Of a stretch of DNA of 64,000 bases, positions 10,266-22,800 are shown one piece after another (within the stretch, counting starts at the first letter, position 1; every line of letters starts with the position of its first letter). The DNA is from Brachionus koreanus (taxonomy: Eukaryota; Rotifera; Eurotatoria; Ploima; Brachionidae). The notes below the pieces were generated by a model, which had not been told where the DNA came from, did not search any database, and saw only the letters and a list, made by a program, of their open reading frames with translations. A program made the translations under genes and the position numbers. The stretch is from NCBI GenBank assembly GCA_016987375.1, contig PJRA01000493.1, forward strand, positions 287,852-351,851, read 5' to 3'.

Positions 10266-11322
10266 TAGAGAACAGTATTGTTTGAATAATTTTTTTTTTT
10301 AATTATTATTTTCAAATTTTAGTTAATAAAAGCTTGTTTTTTCTTTTTAAATTTTCACCATTACTCATGAAATAATATCATGGTCCTGTAGAAAGGGTCA
10401 GAATTTTAAAATTTAATTTAGAAATCATAAAATATTTATTTTAATTATTTAATTTTCAAGTTAATTTAAAAATTTTAATATTATTTCTTATTGAGCTTGC
10501 TGTAAATAATTGTTGCTCTTCTTAGAATTTTCTTCATTGAACGCCTTTGTCAAAGTAAGGGCACCAATAACTTAAACAGTTTATCCTTGCAAACAAGTAT
10601 TTTTTTTTGGCCAAAGGTCTAATTTCTTTAATAAAGGCATGATTTGATGGGCAATTATTTGCAAAGGCTTGCGGCTCTACATTCTAAAAAAGTCTTAAAG
10701 TTAAATTTTACTTGCTTTTTTAGATTTAATATAATTGTCTCTTTTCTATCTAAGCGAATAATGGGAAAGCGTTTATCTTCTTTTCCAGTACTTTTTTGGG
10801 AAACAGCTCCAATCTGAGACAAAGGTTATTGCATCGAGATGATCATCTCCACCGCAATCAATACCCATTCGAAATTGATTCAATATTTTTTTGATGAAAG
10901 GGGTTTAAATATGCGTCTCATACTGCAGAAGCATTTTTAAGATTTTTTACATCATCAGCTGGTTTTAAACCCGCGATCTTTTGCTTGCATGACTTACACA
11001 CAAACCATTCGGATATAGTGATTTAATAATTCTTTTTTGAATCTTTTAGAATGAAGATGCTTCGCCTCTTTTGACCTATTGTTTTGCAAGTGGTTGTCTT
11101 CTTGGCTAAAATAATATCATTTTCGAAATTACCAAAATGGACTATTTTTGGATTTTTTTTGCATTTATCAATCATATGTCATTGATAGAAATAATGAAGA
11201 GCCAAGAACCTAAAAACTTTTGAACTAATCTCTTTTTTTCATTAAAAATAATTTTATATTTTAATTAAAAAAAAAGTTTTAAGATAAAACTTTAAAAGTA
11301 AAAATTTAAAGTTTTTTTTTAG
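10266..11322. other. Intergenic AGK-RRP8; SINE plus unassigned remnant
   Basis: Apart from the SINE at 10735-11022, the minus strand at about 10540-10690 has coding-like but broken residues (for example VEPQAFANNCPSNHAFIK) that I cannot assign. The remaining DNA is AT-rich spacer. RRP8 is preceded by a polypyrimidine run and TTTTTAG ending at 11322, directly before its ATG. Confidence 0.4.
10735..11022 (-). mobile_element. tRNA-derived SINE, older fuller copy
   Basis: Read on the minus strand it begins CTATATCCGAATGGTTTGTG and continues with AGTCATGCAAGCAAAAGATCG, GGGTTTAAAACC, then CAGATTGGAGCTGTTTCCCA and a tail CCCATTATTCGCTTAGATAG. It aligns along its length with the SINE at 30376-30572, but has about 110 bp more in the middle, where the other copy shows a 3-N gap. 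Diverged promoter boxes show it is older. Confidence 0.75.
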
Positions 11323-12930
11323 ATGCCAAATAAGCATAAAAACACAAAATTGCGCACAAAGTTGCTGCTCAGTGGAAAGCTTAATAAAAAAAAAGAAGTT
11401 CAAAGTACTTTAAAGTATTTGGCAGAAAAAGACGCAATCGAAAAAGAAGATATAGATTTTGATTTTGAAAAACAGCCGAATGATTTTGGAAAATTGGAAG
11501 ATGGCGATGATGATTCAAAAAAAATAAAAATTCCTAAGAAACGAAAAAATTCAACTAATCCAAAACAGGATGTAAAAAAAACAAAATTGAGTGAAAAAAA
11601 CGAAAAAAATTTACAAGATGCACACTCAGATAAGATAATTCCGAAAAAAAGTAAAAAAAACAAATACTTTTTCATGGCTCATCCGGAAGCACTGGATAAA
11701 AAAGACGAAATTCTAACAGCTCAAAGCAAAAATAAATTTATTATTGATCAAAAAAAGATTGAAAAAAATTTATTAAAAAAGAAAACTAAATCCAATGTTG
11801 TGGATAGTAACAAAAAACAAAAACCTTGGACTATTCAAGAATGTAATAGTGAAGAAGAAGAATTAGTCGAAAAAAAAGAAAAAACCAAGAAAATTAAATC
11901 AAAAGATTTTATTTTAGATATAACCGATATTGATAAAAGCTTTAAAATAAAGAAATCAATCAAAAAATTAGAAGACGGTTCGAAAGTTGAAATTTTCGCT
12001 CCTGAAATTCAGCAAAATATTGAAAAATCAGATGAAGAACAATCAGACAACGAGTTAAAACCAGTTGAATTGACAGACAATGAAGAATCAGATCAGGAAA
12101 AGCCTAATGCATCCGATTCTTTATTCACAAGTCCTGCTGCAGATAAACTTAAGTCGTCTAGATTTAGATATCTAAATGAGCTTTTATATTCTCAAGATAG
12201 TTCTAAATCGTTTGAATTCTTTAAAAGGTTTACTTTTTATTTTTAATTTAAATTAAATTTTAAAAAAAAAAAATCTAGTGATGAAGATTCATTCAAAGCT
12301 TATCATGAAGGCTTCAAGTCTCAAATATCTAAATGGCCTTTAAATCCATTAGACAACATTATTAAATTTATAAAAAGCAGGCCAAGTTCAATGATTGTAG
12401 CTGATTTAGGTTGCGGCGAAGCAAAATTAGCTCAATCTGTCAAAAACAAGGTTCATTCATTTGATTTTGTGGCTGTGAATGAACAAGTTACGCAATGTGA
12501 TATGAAAAATGTCCCTTTGGAAGACAACTCATGTGATGTGGCAGTATTTTGTTTATCCCTAATGGGAACTAATGTTATCGATTTTATTTGTGAAGCTCAT
12601 AGAATTTTGAAATTAAAGTAAAACAAAAATAAGTATTTTTTGTAGTTAATTTTTCTATTCTAGGGGAGTTTTAAAAATTGCTGAGGTAACTAGTAGAATA
12701 AATAATAAGAGCGATTTTATTAGAAGCATTGAATCAGTTGGTTTCAAACTTGTTAGCAAAAAAGTAATCAAATTTTTGACAAAGATAAAAATTTTATTTT
12801 TTTTCAAAATAAGGATGAAACAAATGATCCAAAAAAATATTTTTATTTTTTTGATTTTGTCAAGACTTCGCCAACAATTCGCAAAAAAGCTCCCATAAAG
12901 TTGAATCCATGTCTTTATAAAAAAAGATGA
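11323..12930 (+). CDS. RRP8: Ribosomal RNA-processing protein 8 (nucleomethylin)
   Basis: Exons 11323-12227, 12279-12617, 12664-12763 and 12814-12930; 486 residues (human 456). The N-terminal about 270 residues are Lys/Glu-rich and disordered (nucleolar-type). The C-terminal Rossmann methyltransferase domain has SFKAYHEGFKSQISKWPLNP, the SAM-binding VADLGCGEAKLA, CDMKNVPLEDNSCDVAVFCL, SLMGTN, GVLKIAEVTSR and YFFDFVKT, ending NPCLYKKR. RRP8 methylates N1 of adenine in the large-subunit rRNA and, in mammals, belongs to the eNoSC silencing complex. A splice-acceptor-like run ends directly at the ATG. DPH3 starts 115 bp after the stop on the same strand. Confidence 0.95.
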
Positions 12931-13045
12931 ATAAATTTTTATGAGATAATTTAATTTTTTATTTATTTGCCTAAAGGAGTAACAATCCTTTTTCATTAGG
13001 CATTCAATATAAACAATAAATTAAAATTGTTTTTAGTCTGTAAAA
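12931..13045 (+). promoter_or_regulatory. Operon-like RRP8/DPH3 gap: AATAAA then splice acceptor
   Basis: The 115-bp gap has AATAAA at about 13014-13020, followed 10-20 nt later by TTGTTTTTAG (ending 13036) and then TCTGTAAAAATG. The layout matches cistron boundaries processed by trans-splicing. Independent transcription with a tiny 5'UTR intron is the alternative. Confidence 0.45.
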
Positions 13046-13413
13046 ATGTCTATATATCACGATGAAGTTGAAATTGAAGATATGGAATATGATGAAGAAA
13101 CAGAAACCTATTATTACCCTTGCCCATGCGGAGACAGATTTCAAATTTCAAGAGTAAAAACAATTGACAATTAAACTAAGTTAAATGGTTTAGTTTTTGA
13201 TTTTAGGAAGATCTAGAAAATGGCGAAGAAACGGCAACTTGTCCAAGTTGTTCTTTACTAGTTAAAGTAATATACGATAAAGTGAGTTATTGTTTATATA
13301 TTTAATAATTAAATATTAATTTATTATCAAATAAATTTTAGGAAAATTTCATAAAAAATGAAAAAAAAATGCTAATAAAATCAACTAGTGAGAGTAGCTT
13401 AAAAATACCATAA
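13046..13413 (+). CDS. DPH3: Diphthamide biosynthesis protein 3 (CSL zinc-finger)
   Basis: Exons 13046-13153, 13207-13281 and 13342-13413 give 84 residues (human 82). [20 protein letters not shown] leads into [11 protein letters not shown], then [25 protein letters not shown]. The CxC and CxxC pairs bind one Fe or Zn. DPH3 donates electrons to the DPH1/DPH2 radical enzyme in the first step of diphthamide formation on eEF2, and supports Elongator. Exon borders are in frame with GT..AG ends. The C-terminal tail after the CSL domain is unconserved. Confidence 0.95.
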
Positions 13414-14260
13414 AAAATATGGAAATTTTTTTTAGTTATTTTTATAAAATTTATTTTTAGAATAAAATGAAAATAAAATCTAGAAATAATAGTTTTCTTT
13501 TAATCTAAAATTTATTTTTTATTTTTTTGGATTAGCTTTATAAATTTCGTGCTGAAAGGTAGAATTTTATCTTAGAAAATTAGTTTATTGTACTTGATTT
13601 TTTCAATAATAAAAACAACAATATTAATATAACAAAAATAATATTTAAAAGCAATTATTTAAACTGAAAACTTGATTTTAATCTGGTTTTATTTAATTTA
13701 CTTTTATTTTTTTTACTATTTTTAGATAATTGTCTTTTAAGATCTCAAATTAATTCAACTACTGCATTGTTTATATTTTTGATTCTTTTTTTCTGTTCTT
13801 AGGCAAAAATTTCTATACAATATTAAGTTTAGAAAACAGCAACTTGCCAAAAACACCATTGAGTAATATACTTCATTCTATAAGATAATCGATATTTCTT
13901 ATGGAAAATATAAAATGATCATTAATAGCTAGCTTGGATTGTAATGACTATCATGAACCACTGTGGAGTATCTAAAGCTCTATTACTATTTGATTGATAA
14001 TACCCAAGTAAACGACCATGAGCGTAAAACAAGGAGAGCTTCTGAATCCAGAAAGAAAGCACTAAATGAAAGACATAATATCCACACCGATATTGCCTTG
14101 ATATCGGTTTTTAAATAAATAAAAAAATAAATAATAAGGCTAATTTATTTAAAAAAAATTTTTTTTAACAATTTTCTAAAATTTTTGTTACCAAAAAACA
14201 ATTAAAAATAATATGTAGCCAAAAATGGATGTACAAGAATTTATTTAGAATTAGTTAATT
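13414..14260. other. Gene-poor AT-rich spacer
   Basis: No intact gene. A degraded stretch at about 14005-14110 reads like coding (residues VNDHERKTRRASESRKKALN) but is bounded by stops and has no recognised family; it may be part of the RTE-like element whose tail follows. Confidence 0.35.
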
Positions 14261-14264
14261 AACA

Positions 14265-14425
14265 TAGGAAAAACTTAGGAAGACCAGCAGTCACATGGAA
14301 GTAAACAATCACAAAGGAGCTCTACGAAATGGGAATGACATGGGGTGAAGCAAGGGTAAAGGCAAAAGATCGACTTGAGTGGAAATCAAAAATAATGATA
14401 CTTTGCTCCATAAGGAGTGATTAGG
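14265..14425 (+). pseudogene. RTE-like LINE ORF2 C-terminal remnant
   Basis: Reads LGRPAVTWK, a stop, TITKELYEMGMTWGEARVKA, then KDRLEWK. This is the GRPxxxW...GxxWxEAxxxAxDRxxW end of RTE-type reverse transcriptases. A sister remnant lies at 22983-23155 on the other strand. Confidence 0.7.
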
Positions 14426-14516
14426 AAAAAAAAAAACATAAACATTCATTTATATTTTAAATAAACTTTAGATTTAAATTTAAAAATTCAATTTTCCTTG
14501 CATTATTAATCAGTCT

Positions 14517-14560
14517 AACACTCAAAGGACCGGTGTTAATTTAACACCTTTACTTCACCT
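14517..14560 (+). repeat. MITE family 1 terminus, solitary
   Basis: TAACACTCAAAGGACCGGTG resembles the MITE terminal repeat (ACACTCAAAGACCGGAGGG) after a TA. No partner terminus is visible nearby, so this may be a broken copy or chance. Confidence 0.35.
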
Positions 14561-15187
14561 TGCTATGATCCTTTTTTCTAAATCTAATTTAAAATTTAAA
14601 AGCTTATATTTCAGATTATTTGTAAATAAAAATAAGTTTATTAAAAAATAATAAATTAATCATTTATAATACCATTTGAATTTTTTAAATTTAGAAATAA
14701 AAGTTTTTCTAATCAATAACTTCTTTTTAATTGTAAAAATGAAAACTAATTAAAATTTCTAATTAAAAAAAACTAATTAATCTTTTATTTAAAAGGAGAA
14801 AAACTTATACCTTCTTTAAAACGGAAGAGTTCAATGCTCTTTTGCTTACAATCGAACAAGAGAAAAAAAAAACAGGAACAAAATTAAAAAGCGAATACAA
14901 TATTTAATGTGATTACGAAATGATCGGTATTGACGAAACCAGCATGAGTATTTGTTTGATTCGATTTATATAATTCATAAATCAGTAGGACATTAAATTC
15001 GAGATGTAATGTTATCTAAAGCTGACATTAAAAAAATGCCAGCTACATGGATGAGAGAGAATAAATCAAAAAAATGGTCAACGTATTTAAAAGTTGTTAA
15101 ATAGCAAAAAAAATCATTTTCACAACACAGGTATCAAATGTACCACATTAGTATTTGGAATTAATAGCCCTCTTGGCGTAAGTAAAT

Positions 15188-15623
15188 AATGCTAAGACCG
15201 GAAATATTCGCTTCATTCCTTAAAATAAAATCAAACGTCTTTAAAATTTTAAAACCGTAATTTATTGAGTTTTTTCAATACAATTTTTAGTTAGACAAAA
15301 GTTAAAATTTTATTAAATTTCATTACTCATTTTCATTATTTAATATTAGTGAATCTTTTCCAGGAAAAATATTAACTTATTATGAATTAAAAAGTGATGG
15401 ACAGATTTTTAAATTTTATAGGACTATTTCTTACACTCCCTATTGATTTTTTAAATTTATTTCATAGATAAAACGATAATTAAATAAAATACAATTGAAA
15501 TAAAATTTAATCTTTTGTTTAACTAAAATTGTATTGAAAAAACTCAATAAATTACGGTTTATTATTTTCAAGACATTTGGTTTTATTTTAAGGAATGAAG
15601 CGAATATTTTCGGTCTTAGCATT
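15188..15623. mobile_element. MITE with ~130-bp terminal inverted repeats
   Basis: The left arm begins AATGCTAAGACCGGAAATAT, and the right arm (read inward on the minus strand) begins AATGCTAAGACCGAAAATAT. The arms stay alignable for about 130 bp, including TTCGCTTCATTCC, CCGTAATTTATTGAG and TTTTTTCAATACAATTTT. Total length is 436 bp with no transposase, so it is a foldback-type non-autonomous element. The short ORF of the right arm is not a gene. Confidence 0.8.
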
Positions 15624-18193
15624 TTTAAAATGCTATAAAGGGGATTTCACTCATAAAGACTCTTAAAGACTATCACCTTAGATTTTGTTTAATTTAGCTA
15701 ATAATGATTAAAATAAAAAAGTTATCAAAGAATTGATTTATTTTTCGGATTCTTCAAAGAAATTTGTACAAGTAAAAAAAGTATCCATATCTATTTTTTG
15801 AAAAAAAAAGAAAGATTTCCAGCTAAAATGTGCTAAAACTTTTACTGATTATAAAGCATGAAAAAATCAAGTATATTGAACTATTAACACATATTCTAAA
15901 TCAGCACATTCAAATTTATAAGAATATAAAAATAAATTCTGTGAGACATATAACATTTTTTCAAAAGATATTGCCCCATATCCTTTACGTATAAGAGATA
16001 TTCATGTTTTACAATTTTGCGATATAACATATATTTATTCTTTAATTTAAACAAATTAGAAAATATGCATAAATAAATAAAAAATAATATTTTCAAAATT
16101 ACAATTATCTTTCTTGTCGTTTGGAATAGCAAGCAAAGAATTTTCAATAGATCCGACACCAAGAGGACGATAAAGGAATTGTCCATTTTAAATTTAAAAA
16201 TGAAATTAAAATTTTTTATTTCTTAGCAATATTTTTGAAATAAAAAGCTTAAAAATAAACATTACAAAAAATGATGAAAAAAATAAATCAAAAAATCTAA
16301 AAATTGATCTTATCAATGTGTTGAGAAAAAATATTTTAAAAATTATTTTTAATTTTATAAATTTACATAACATGTAAAGCTTGTTACATTGAAATTATTT
16401 AGATTAAATTAAAGATGAATTATAATATCTAAAGATAAACTCTTTGAATTGAAATGATATTTTGAATTGATCATCAACTTCAAGATGCCATCTTTTTAAG
16501 TTAAAAATCAGTAAAAAAATCAAAACATAATATTTTTTAATTTTTTTTTATTGAAATTAGTATTTTCACAAAATTTCCAAGGTTTTTGATATTCAGTGCT
16601 GTTTAAATACATCTTTAAAAAATTTTTCAACTGGTAAATCGATATCAAAAAGTGCCCAACATTTGAAAATTTCAAACACATTACTGTAAAAAGAAACATA
16701 GACAAAAATTATAAAAAAACTTGACTTGATTCAATATCTAAATTTTCATAATTTTGCATTATAAAAGATTTTTTTAAATCACCTTTTTTTTACTCAATTT
16801 TAAAATCTTATAATTCAAAAAGTAAAAAAAGTGGTCGCATCGATTTGTGCAGAATTTTTTCTAGTTTTCTAATCTGTAAAAAAATTAGGAGTTTTGGGGT
16901 AAACCGCTAAAGAGATACAAATATAAAGAAAAAAAACTTAAAATTTTACTATTTTTGATCAAGATCTTGGTAAATTAAGAGCATGATATCTCAAATCAGC
17001 ACACGATTTTGTAGAAGAGATCATTTCCTAATAGAATTGGTGCAATACTATTAGAATTTTAGAATATGCATATTTTAACGCGAGATATTAGGGCTTAAAG
17101 ACAAGATGCTTTTTTTATCTTTGATGTCGTGAGGTCAAAATTTTTTTACTAAGGGTTAGAAAAACTTGTTTTTCAAGGTTTTCAAGTACGCAGATTAATG
17201 ATTTGAATTCGGTTTTTTGAAATTCATAAAAGCTGTTTTATTATTTTTTAGAAAAAAAATTAAATTAGATTACTTAATCTTAACTGAGCAGTTTCAGGAT
17301 TTTAGCTAAAAATTTACGCATTTATATTTAGATTTCTGGAAATTAAGCTAACATAAAAACTTCGTGATGTTTTTAATTTAATCCAAAATGAATGAAAAAC
17401 TTCATTATTGGCATCTTTTATTTGCCTTAATTGAGCACAATTCTTCTGAGCTTAAGTGTTTCGATTGTTTTTTAATTTAATCACATCTTAATTAAAAAAC
17501 TTTCTTAAATTCACTCAAGTTTTCATGTTTTTTATTAAATTAACTTTAAAAGAATACTTGATTGAAAGATTTTTTTTCGTAAGATTAAATCAAAAGAGAT
17601 TATGCATTGTTTTAAGTAATATTAATGGCTTTCTCAGCTCAATTTATCGAAAATTGATGACAAGTGGATCTGATTTTAAGAAGATTAAAATATGCCAAAA
17701 GAAAGCTCGACTCTTATGGAAACCAAACTTATTAGTTCATTTTGAAAACAACTCAATCAATCATTCGAAAAAGCATTTTAAATAAATCTTAATGAAATAC
17801 CATAGAAAAGCCTTGTCATTAGTTTTACCGCAAATTTTATTGATTTTTCTATCTATTTGCGTTTTTTTATTTAAACTAATGAAGTTGGCGCTCGGCAAAC
17901 GGCTTATATAAGACGCGCTCTTCGGATGTGTTGAGCGATTTAATAAAATTCCAGCAGACTCTGGGAAATCTAACACCGATGGATAAAAATCCATCTTATT
18001 TTTAAATGATTGATTAGTTTTTTTTGTTGAAATCACTTGTTACTTCCAGTGCAATGCCTCCTCTTGGGAATCACTATTTACACTCAAGAAAATTTCTATA
18101 CTTCAAATTCTAGCAAACATTCAAATTATTTTAGACAGATTAATTAATAAATGTTATAGAAAAAAAATTGATCTCTTGCTAAGATTTTCTTCT
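15624..18193. other. Intergenic AT-rich DNA, no supported gene
   Basis: Open stretches at 15896-16186 (-), 16520-16705 (-) and 17525-17785 (+) show no family, no consistent splice sites and AT-driven composition. The minus strand at 16530-16690 has a weak START-like pattern in two frames, discussed as rejected. Confidence 0.4.
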
Positions 18194-18561
18194 TACCGCA
18201 TTCCCTCGTTCAATTATGCTGTACCACAAGTTAAAACACGTCTTTGGACCATGCACCAAAGTACATCTCGCCCATGCTATAATGTTGTTAATTTTGAGCG
18301 CATGCTCTAATAGCGTAAACACGCGTTTAGGGTAAGCATCAAACACTGAAAGTCTTAGTTTAATGCGTTTTATTAATCGTCGTCTGTCTAGTTTAATAAG
18401 TCTTAGTTTAGTGTTTGATGCGGACTTAAACGCGTGATTACGCTATTAGAGCATGCGCTCAAAATTATAGCATTATAGCATGGGCGAGATGTACTTTGGT
18501 GCATGGTCCAAAGACGTGTTTTAACTAGTGGTGCAGCATAATCGAACGAGGGAATACGGTA
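18194..18561. mobile_element. Near-perfect palindromic MITE (~165-bp arms)
   Basis: The left arm starts TACCGCATTCCCTCGTTCAA, and the right arm, read on the minus strand, starts TACCGTATTCCCTCGTTCGA. Arms agree at nearly all positions through AAAACACGTCTTTGGACCAT, GCACCAAAGTACATCTCGCC, CATGCTATAATG, GAGCGCATGCTCTAATAGCG and GCATCAAACACT. Only about 35 bp separate them. Terminal TA fits a TA target duplication. It is markedly less AT-rich than its surroundings. No coding capacity. Confidence 0.88.
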
Positions 18562-19764
18562 GATAGAAAATTTGCCTGATAAAATAATACGGTAATAAGG
18601 TTCACAGCATATTTTTACAGTTTATAAAATAAAAATAATAGTGTCGTAAAAATGATCTTAAGGCTGTTTTTATTAGATTTTTTAAACTTATAAATTAAGC
18701 TGAAATACTGAAAGTTCGATTATTCAAAAATCTTTCAATTATAAATTCCTTGTAAAATGCAAAAAATTATATCAATATTATTTTTGGCTTCAGAGCATAA
18801 ATTTTGAGCGAAATTTTTGAATATATTTAATTAAAAGAGATGAAGATTTTTTCCGGTCTCATAAAAATTTAATTTACATTTATTAGCGCTAATTATTTAA
18901 TTTTATAAAAGCTTCATTTAATTTAACTAAAAAGAGAATTTTATATGGAAAAAAATACTATTTTTCCGCATCAGCAATGCAAATCTTAATTGATCATTGC
19001 TTAAAGAAAATGTTTTAAGAAATAAAAAATTAGTGTGCCTAGATCGAATTAGAATGGAATGCATTAAACAATTCTGGGGCAAACAAGCAAAAAAAAAACC
19101 AAAGCTTAGTTTAATTTTAATTATTATTAAATAATAATTCATTTTTTAATAGTTTCTGTTTTTCTTTACTACAAACAAAATTATATTTATGAGATTGAGA
19201 TAAACTTTTTACTTGGATTTCGTTTAAAAATCAGTTTTTTGCTTTTTATTTATCATTCGATTAAAAGCTGAACAATATTATAAACGCTATTAGAAAAAAA
19301 TTCTAGGTTAAATTTACTTTATCTGTTCATTTTATCAAATATTTTTGTAATTCAAAATTTTAAATGTGTTATCTTTATAATTAAAATGATTTATTCGCTT
19401 AATTTCATTAGGAAATTTTACATTAAAAAAAAACATTTCATTTGTTAACTTAATATTTTAAAATTATTCTCTCAAGTCTTCACTTAAAGCTTGTCTAAAA
19501 ATGCAAATTTTAAATTATTCTCATAATTAATTTCATGTTTTAATTTCGTGAAATGCTTTGATTTTATATTTACATCCTTCAATTACATATAATTAAGTTC
19601 TGTTCAATTTTAATTCAAGTTAATGTACCCAAACAATTTAATTTTAGTCAAAAAATTTTCACAGTTTCAAATTTCACTGTCTTTAATTTATTTTATATAA
19701 ATTTTTTAGTTAGAATTTAAAATTATCAAAGACAATAAGACAGAAAAAAGTGCACTTTTTCTGA
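18562..19764. other. AT-rich spacer, nothing assignable
   Basis: No supported gene, RNA or repeat. The minus-strand ORF at 18927-19142 (residues SILIRSRHTNFLFLKTFSLS) has no match I recognise. Confidence 0.4.
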
Positions 19765-19897
19765 AATTTTATTTTATATTCAACTCTATTATCTATCGAT
19801 TTTTTATATTTGAAAATTTTTTAAATTTTGCTTTTTTACAACGACCAAAGCCAAGTTTTGACGGTCCAGTGGCCGTAACTTATGGTACCCAACACTA
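19765..19897 (-). mobile_element. MITE family 2, truncated copy
   Basis: On the minus strand it starts TAGTGTTGGGTACCATAAGT, then TACGGCCACTGGACCGTC, and further in CAAATATAAAAAATCGATAG and GTTGAATATAAAA. It aligns with the left half of the complete element at 42727-42960. The other terminus is absent. Confidence 0.7.
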
Positions 19898-22800
19898 TTA
19901 TTAATCGCGTGTTCGAATTCCAACACTAATAACATGATCTCTATTTGTAGCTAAACCAATTTTTAAATACTAATTCTATTTTATTTACTATTTAGTAAAG
20001 CCTATCCATATTATTTTATACTTTAAGAAAAAATATTTTTCAAAAATAAAAATTTTCAATTTACTGCCGATCAAAATCTTAATTAAAAATTAAATGCTTT
20101 GAGGCCCCAATATACAATGTATTATATACATATATTGATTTTTCTGATTTCTTAAGTCTATTTCGCTCAAAATCATAGATTTTTTCGCATTTTCAGTAAA
20201 TAGACAAAGTTTTAATCAAACTTTTGAGCTCTCTTTTTATCGTTATTGAAGCATAGAGAAAAAAAAAGCTGAACTAAAAATACAATTTTTTTGAATAAAA
20301 AAGATTTTTTTAATTTTGTCTAAAGTATTATTTTTATCTAGAATTTCAAAAAAGCTGATTAATATTTCAAATTCAATCAAAATTTAAATAAGTGCCGAAA
20401 AGGTAGTTTATTACTATTTTTTTGCAAAAAATTTTATTATGACAATTTGGATAAACCTGTTAGTTAATCACAGCTAAGATCAAAATTTATTTTTTCGATA
20501 TTTCAATATGTCAAATATAAACAAATGAATGCGAAGGGTATTTTAAAAAATATACTCTTTTTTAACAAATATTAGATTTCACAAAAAAAAGAAGCTTGAA
20601 AAGAGCTGATTTAATTCACATATTGTATTTAAATGTTCAAAACAGAAAAATCCTAGAACTACTCCTCAAATCATATTAAAAAAGAATAAAGTAGATTTTA
20701 TTTTACAATTTTAAATTTTTTTATTTTTTTTAACATCGCCCATGAGATGTTTTCTGAAAAATAATAATAATAATAATTTAAATGTTCAATTACCATAAAA
20801 AAATTATATCTCTTAAAATTAATTAGAAAGCAAATAAATTAAAGTCAAATTTTTAGATGATTGAAAACTGACAGAATTTTGTTCATTTTTAATTTAGGAG
20901 TGGAATTTATTTAATGATAAAATAAGAAAAAATAATCAAAATCAAGGTGATTATTATAAGAGCAGGCTTTAAAAAGTTTTATGTATAGTTTATTTAAAGA
21001 ATAATTTAAATGAAAATAAAAAGATTTGAGTATTAAGTGACAATTTTCATGTGTCAAAGTTCTGTATACCTTGATATATTTTTAATTATTAAATATGACT
21101 GTCAATTTTTAATGTCGTTAATGCAATTTTGAAGCGATACATTTAAATAATAAATAAATTGATTGATGATTTATGGATCAAAATTGGCTATGGGTGAATG
21201 CAAAACAGGATATTTGTGAGTAAAATTTATGTTCTAATTATTGATTTTATAAATATCATGATTATGATTATTATAATAATTATTATTTCAAGTATTTGCA
21301 TTTATTTTCGTTTTTTTTTTTATTTTATTGAAATATTTTAACAGTCTAAACTAAAAATACGAAAAAAATAAATCTCATATGATATATGCTTTTAATATGA
21401 TGTAAACACACTCACTCCATAAAGAATTTTATTTACTTTTATGCATAAATAAGCGAGAATAAGTATATATTTAACTACAAATCGATATGACAGAGCCTAC
21501 AATTGCTAGCAATAATTGATTCTATGCGAATATTGATTGCAAAATTATTATAAAAACTAATTGTAATTCATTTTTGTAATCTCATTATAATATTGTTTGA
21601 GTTTTCCCGGGCGTTTTTATTTCTTTTCCAGGCATAAGTCTTGTATCCTACAACCTAAATTGAAATATTGATTTTGAGATTTAACAAACAAGAGCTATTT
21701 TATATGCTTCTAATGTTGCTATTATTGCTCTTGTCAGTACTCAGGCTTCTTTCTTACTAAATGCGCTCTTCTCTCATTAAAATTGTATATTACATCTTTT
21801 TTTTTTTTTATAAAGAAGTTTATTAATAATTTCATGGTAGTTATAATTATAACACGAAATAAAAAAGAAACAGGGAATTAGATTTTCAGGAATTGTTTGT
21901 CAGTCGATTTTATGTTCTTTTCAAATCTAATAGTTTAGTGATATTATACACATATTTATGTTTTTTTTCATATTTAATATATTGACAAAAATGTAAAGAG
22001 TAGAATTTTAGTTCGCAAAATTACAAGTCTGATGCTCAGAGTTTATCAATGAACGCATATTGTTCATTTTATTATTGACAGTCTAGGTGTAAAAAAAATA
22101 ATTGCATGCGAATATAATTATCATTTAATATTATATGAAATTTGCAATGAAAATTTGGAAGAAAATCAATAAACATTTTTTATTTATACTTTTTAAATTT
22201 TTTTTTTTTTTTGAGTAATTTAGGTAAATTTCGTCTTTGCTTAAGTCAATTTTCAATCTACATTTGGCAACTCTAGATAACGAGGGGAGTGTTTTAATTG
22301 AAGAGGAAAAGGAAAAATTACAGTCAAAATATGATCCGGACAAGGACACAATTAAATTAGGGGAAAGAAAAAAATCACTCATTATTTATCAATAAAAACG
22401 ATTAGAAATTTCTTATTCAAAATGTTGAAGTCAGTCAAAATACTAAATTATTAGTTTAGAATTTAATTATCTTTTTAAGCTTAATTTTCCGTAAATAAGA
22501 AAATAAAGAATAAATTAAACTCTCGGCCTAGTTAATTAGAAACTAGATTGAGTAAACAATATTTAGCAATACATCAATCAAAATGTAAACATGGGATAAC
22601 ATTAGCTTATCTATTTAGATTTAGTTAATAAAGAATTATTATCAAAAATGAATTAATTTTTAATTTAACTCAAAATGAAAAATTTGTTTTCATCTTAAAA
22701 AATAAATGAATTAAAAAACCATCCATACATACATTGGACATTTTTTTTAAAAAAACTAAAGCTTTAATTTTTTTATCAAAAAATATAGAAAAAAAGTTGA

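Noticed and set aside
15896..16186. 96-codon minus ORF with many hydrophobic residues
   Set aside because: Leu/Ile/Phe/Lys richness is what AT-rich noise encodes; no start context, no family, and no splice partners.
16530..16690. Possible START-domain pseudogene on the minus strand (KCWALFDIDLPVEKFFKDVF in one frame, NSTEYQKPWKFCENTNF in another)
   Set aside because: The resemblance to START N-terminal residues is suggestive but short, split over two frames, and no further START block is found in the next kilobase.
17525..17785. 86-codon plus ORF (KLMTSGSDFKKIKICQKKA...)
   Set aside because: No recognised domain, no splice context, isolated in a repeat-rich stretch; it could be a LINE scrap but the evidence is too thin.
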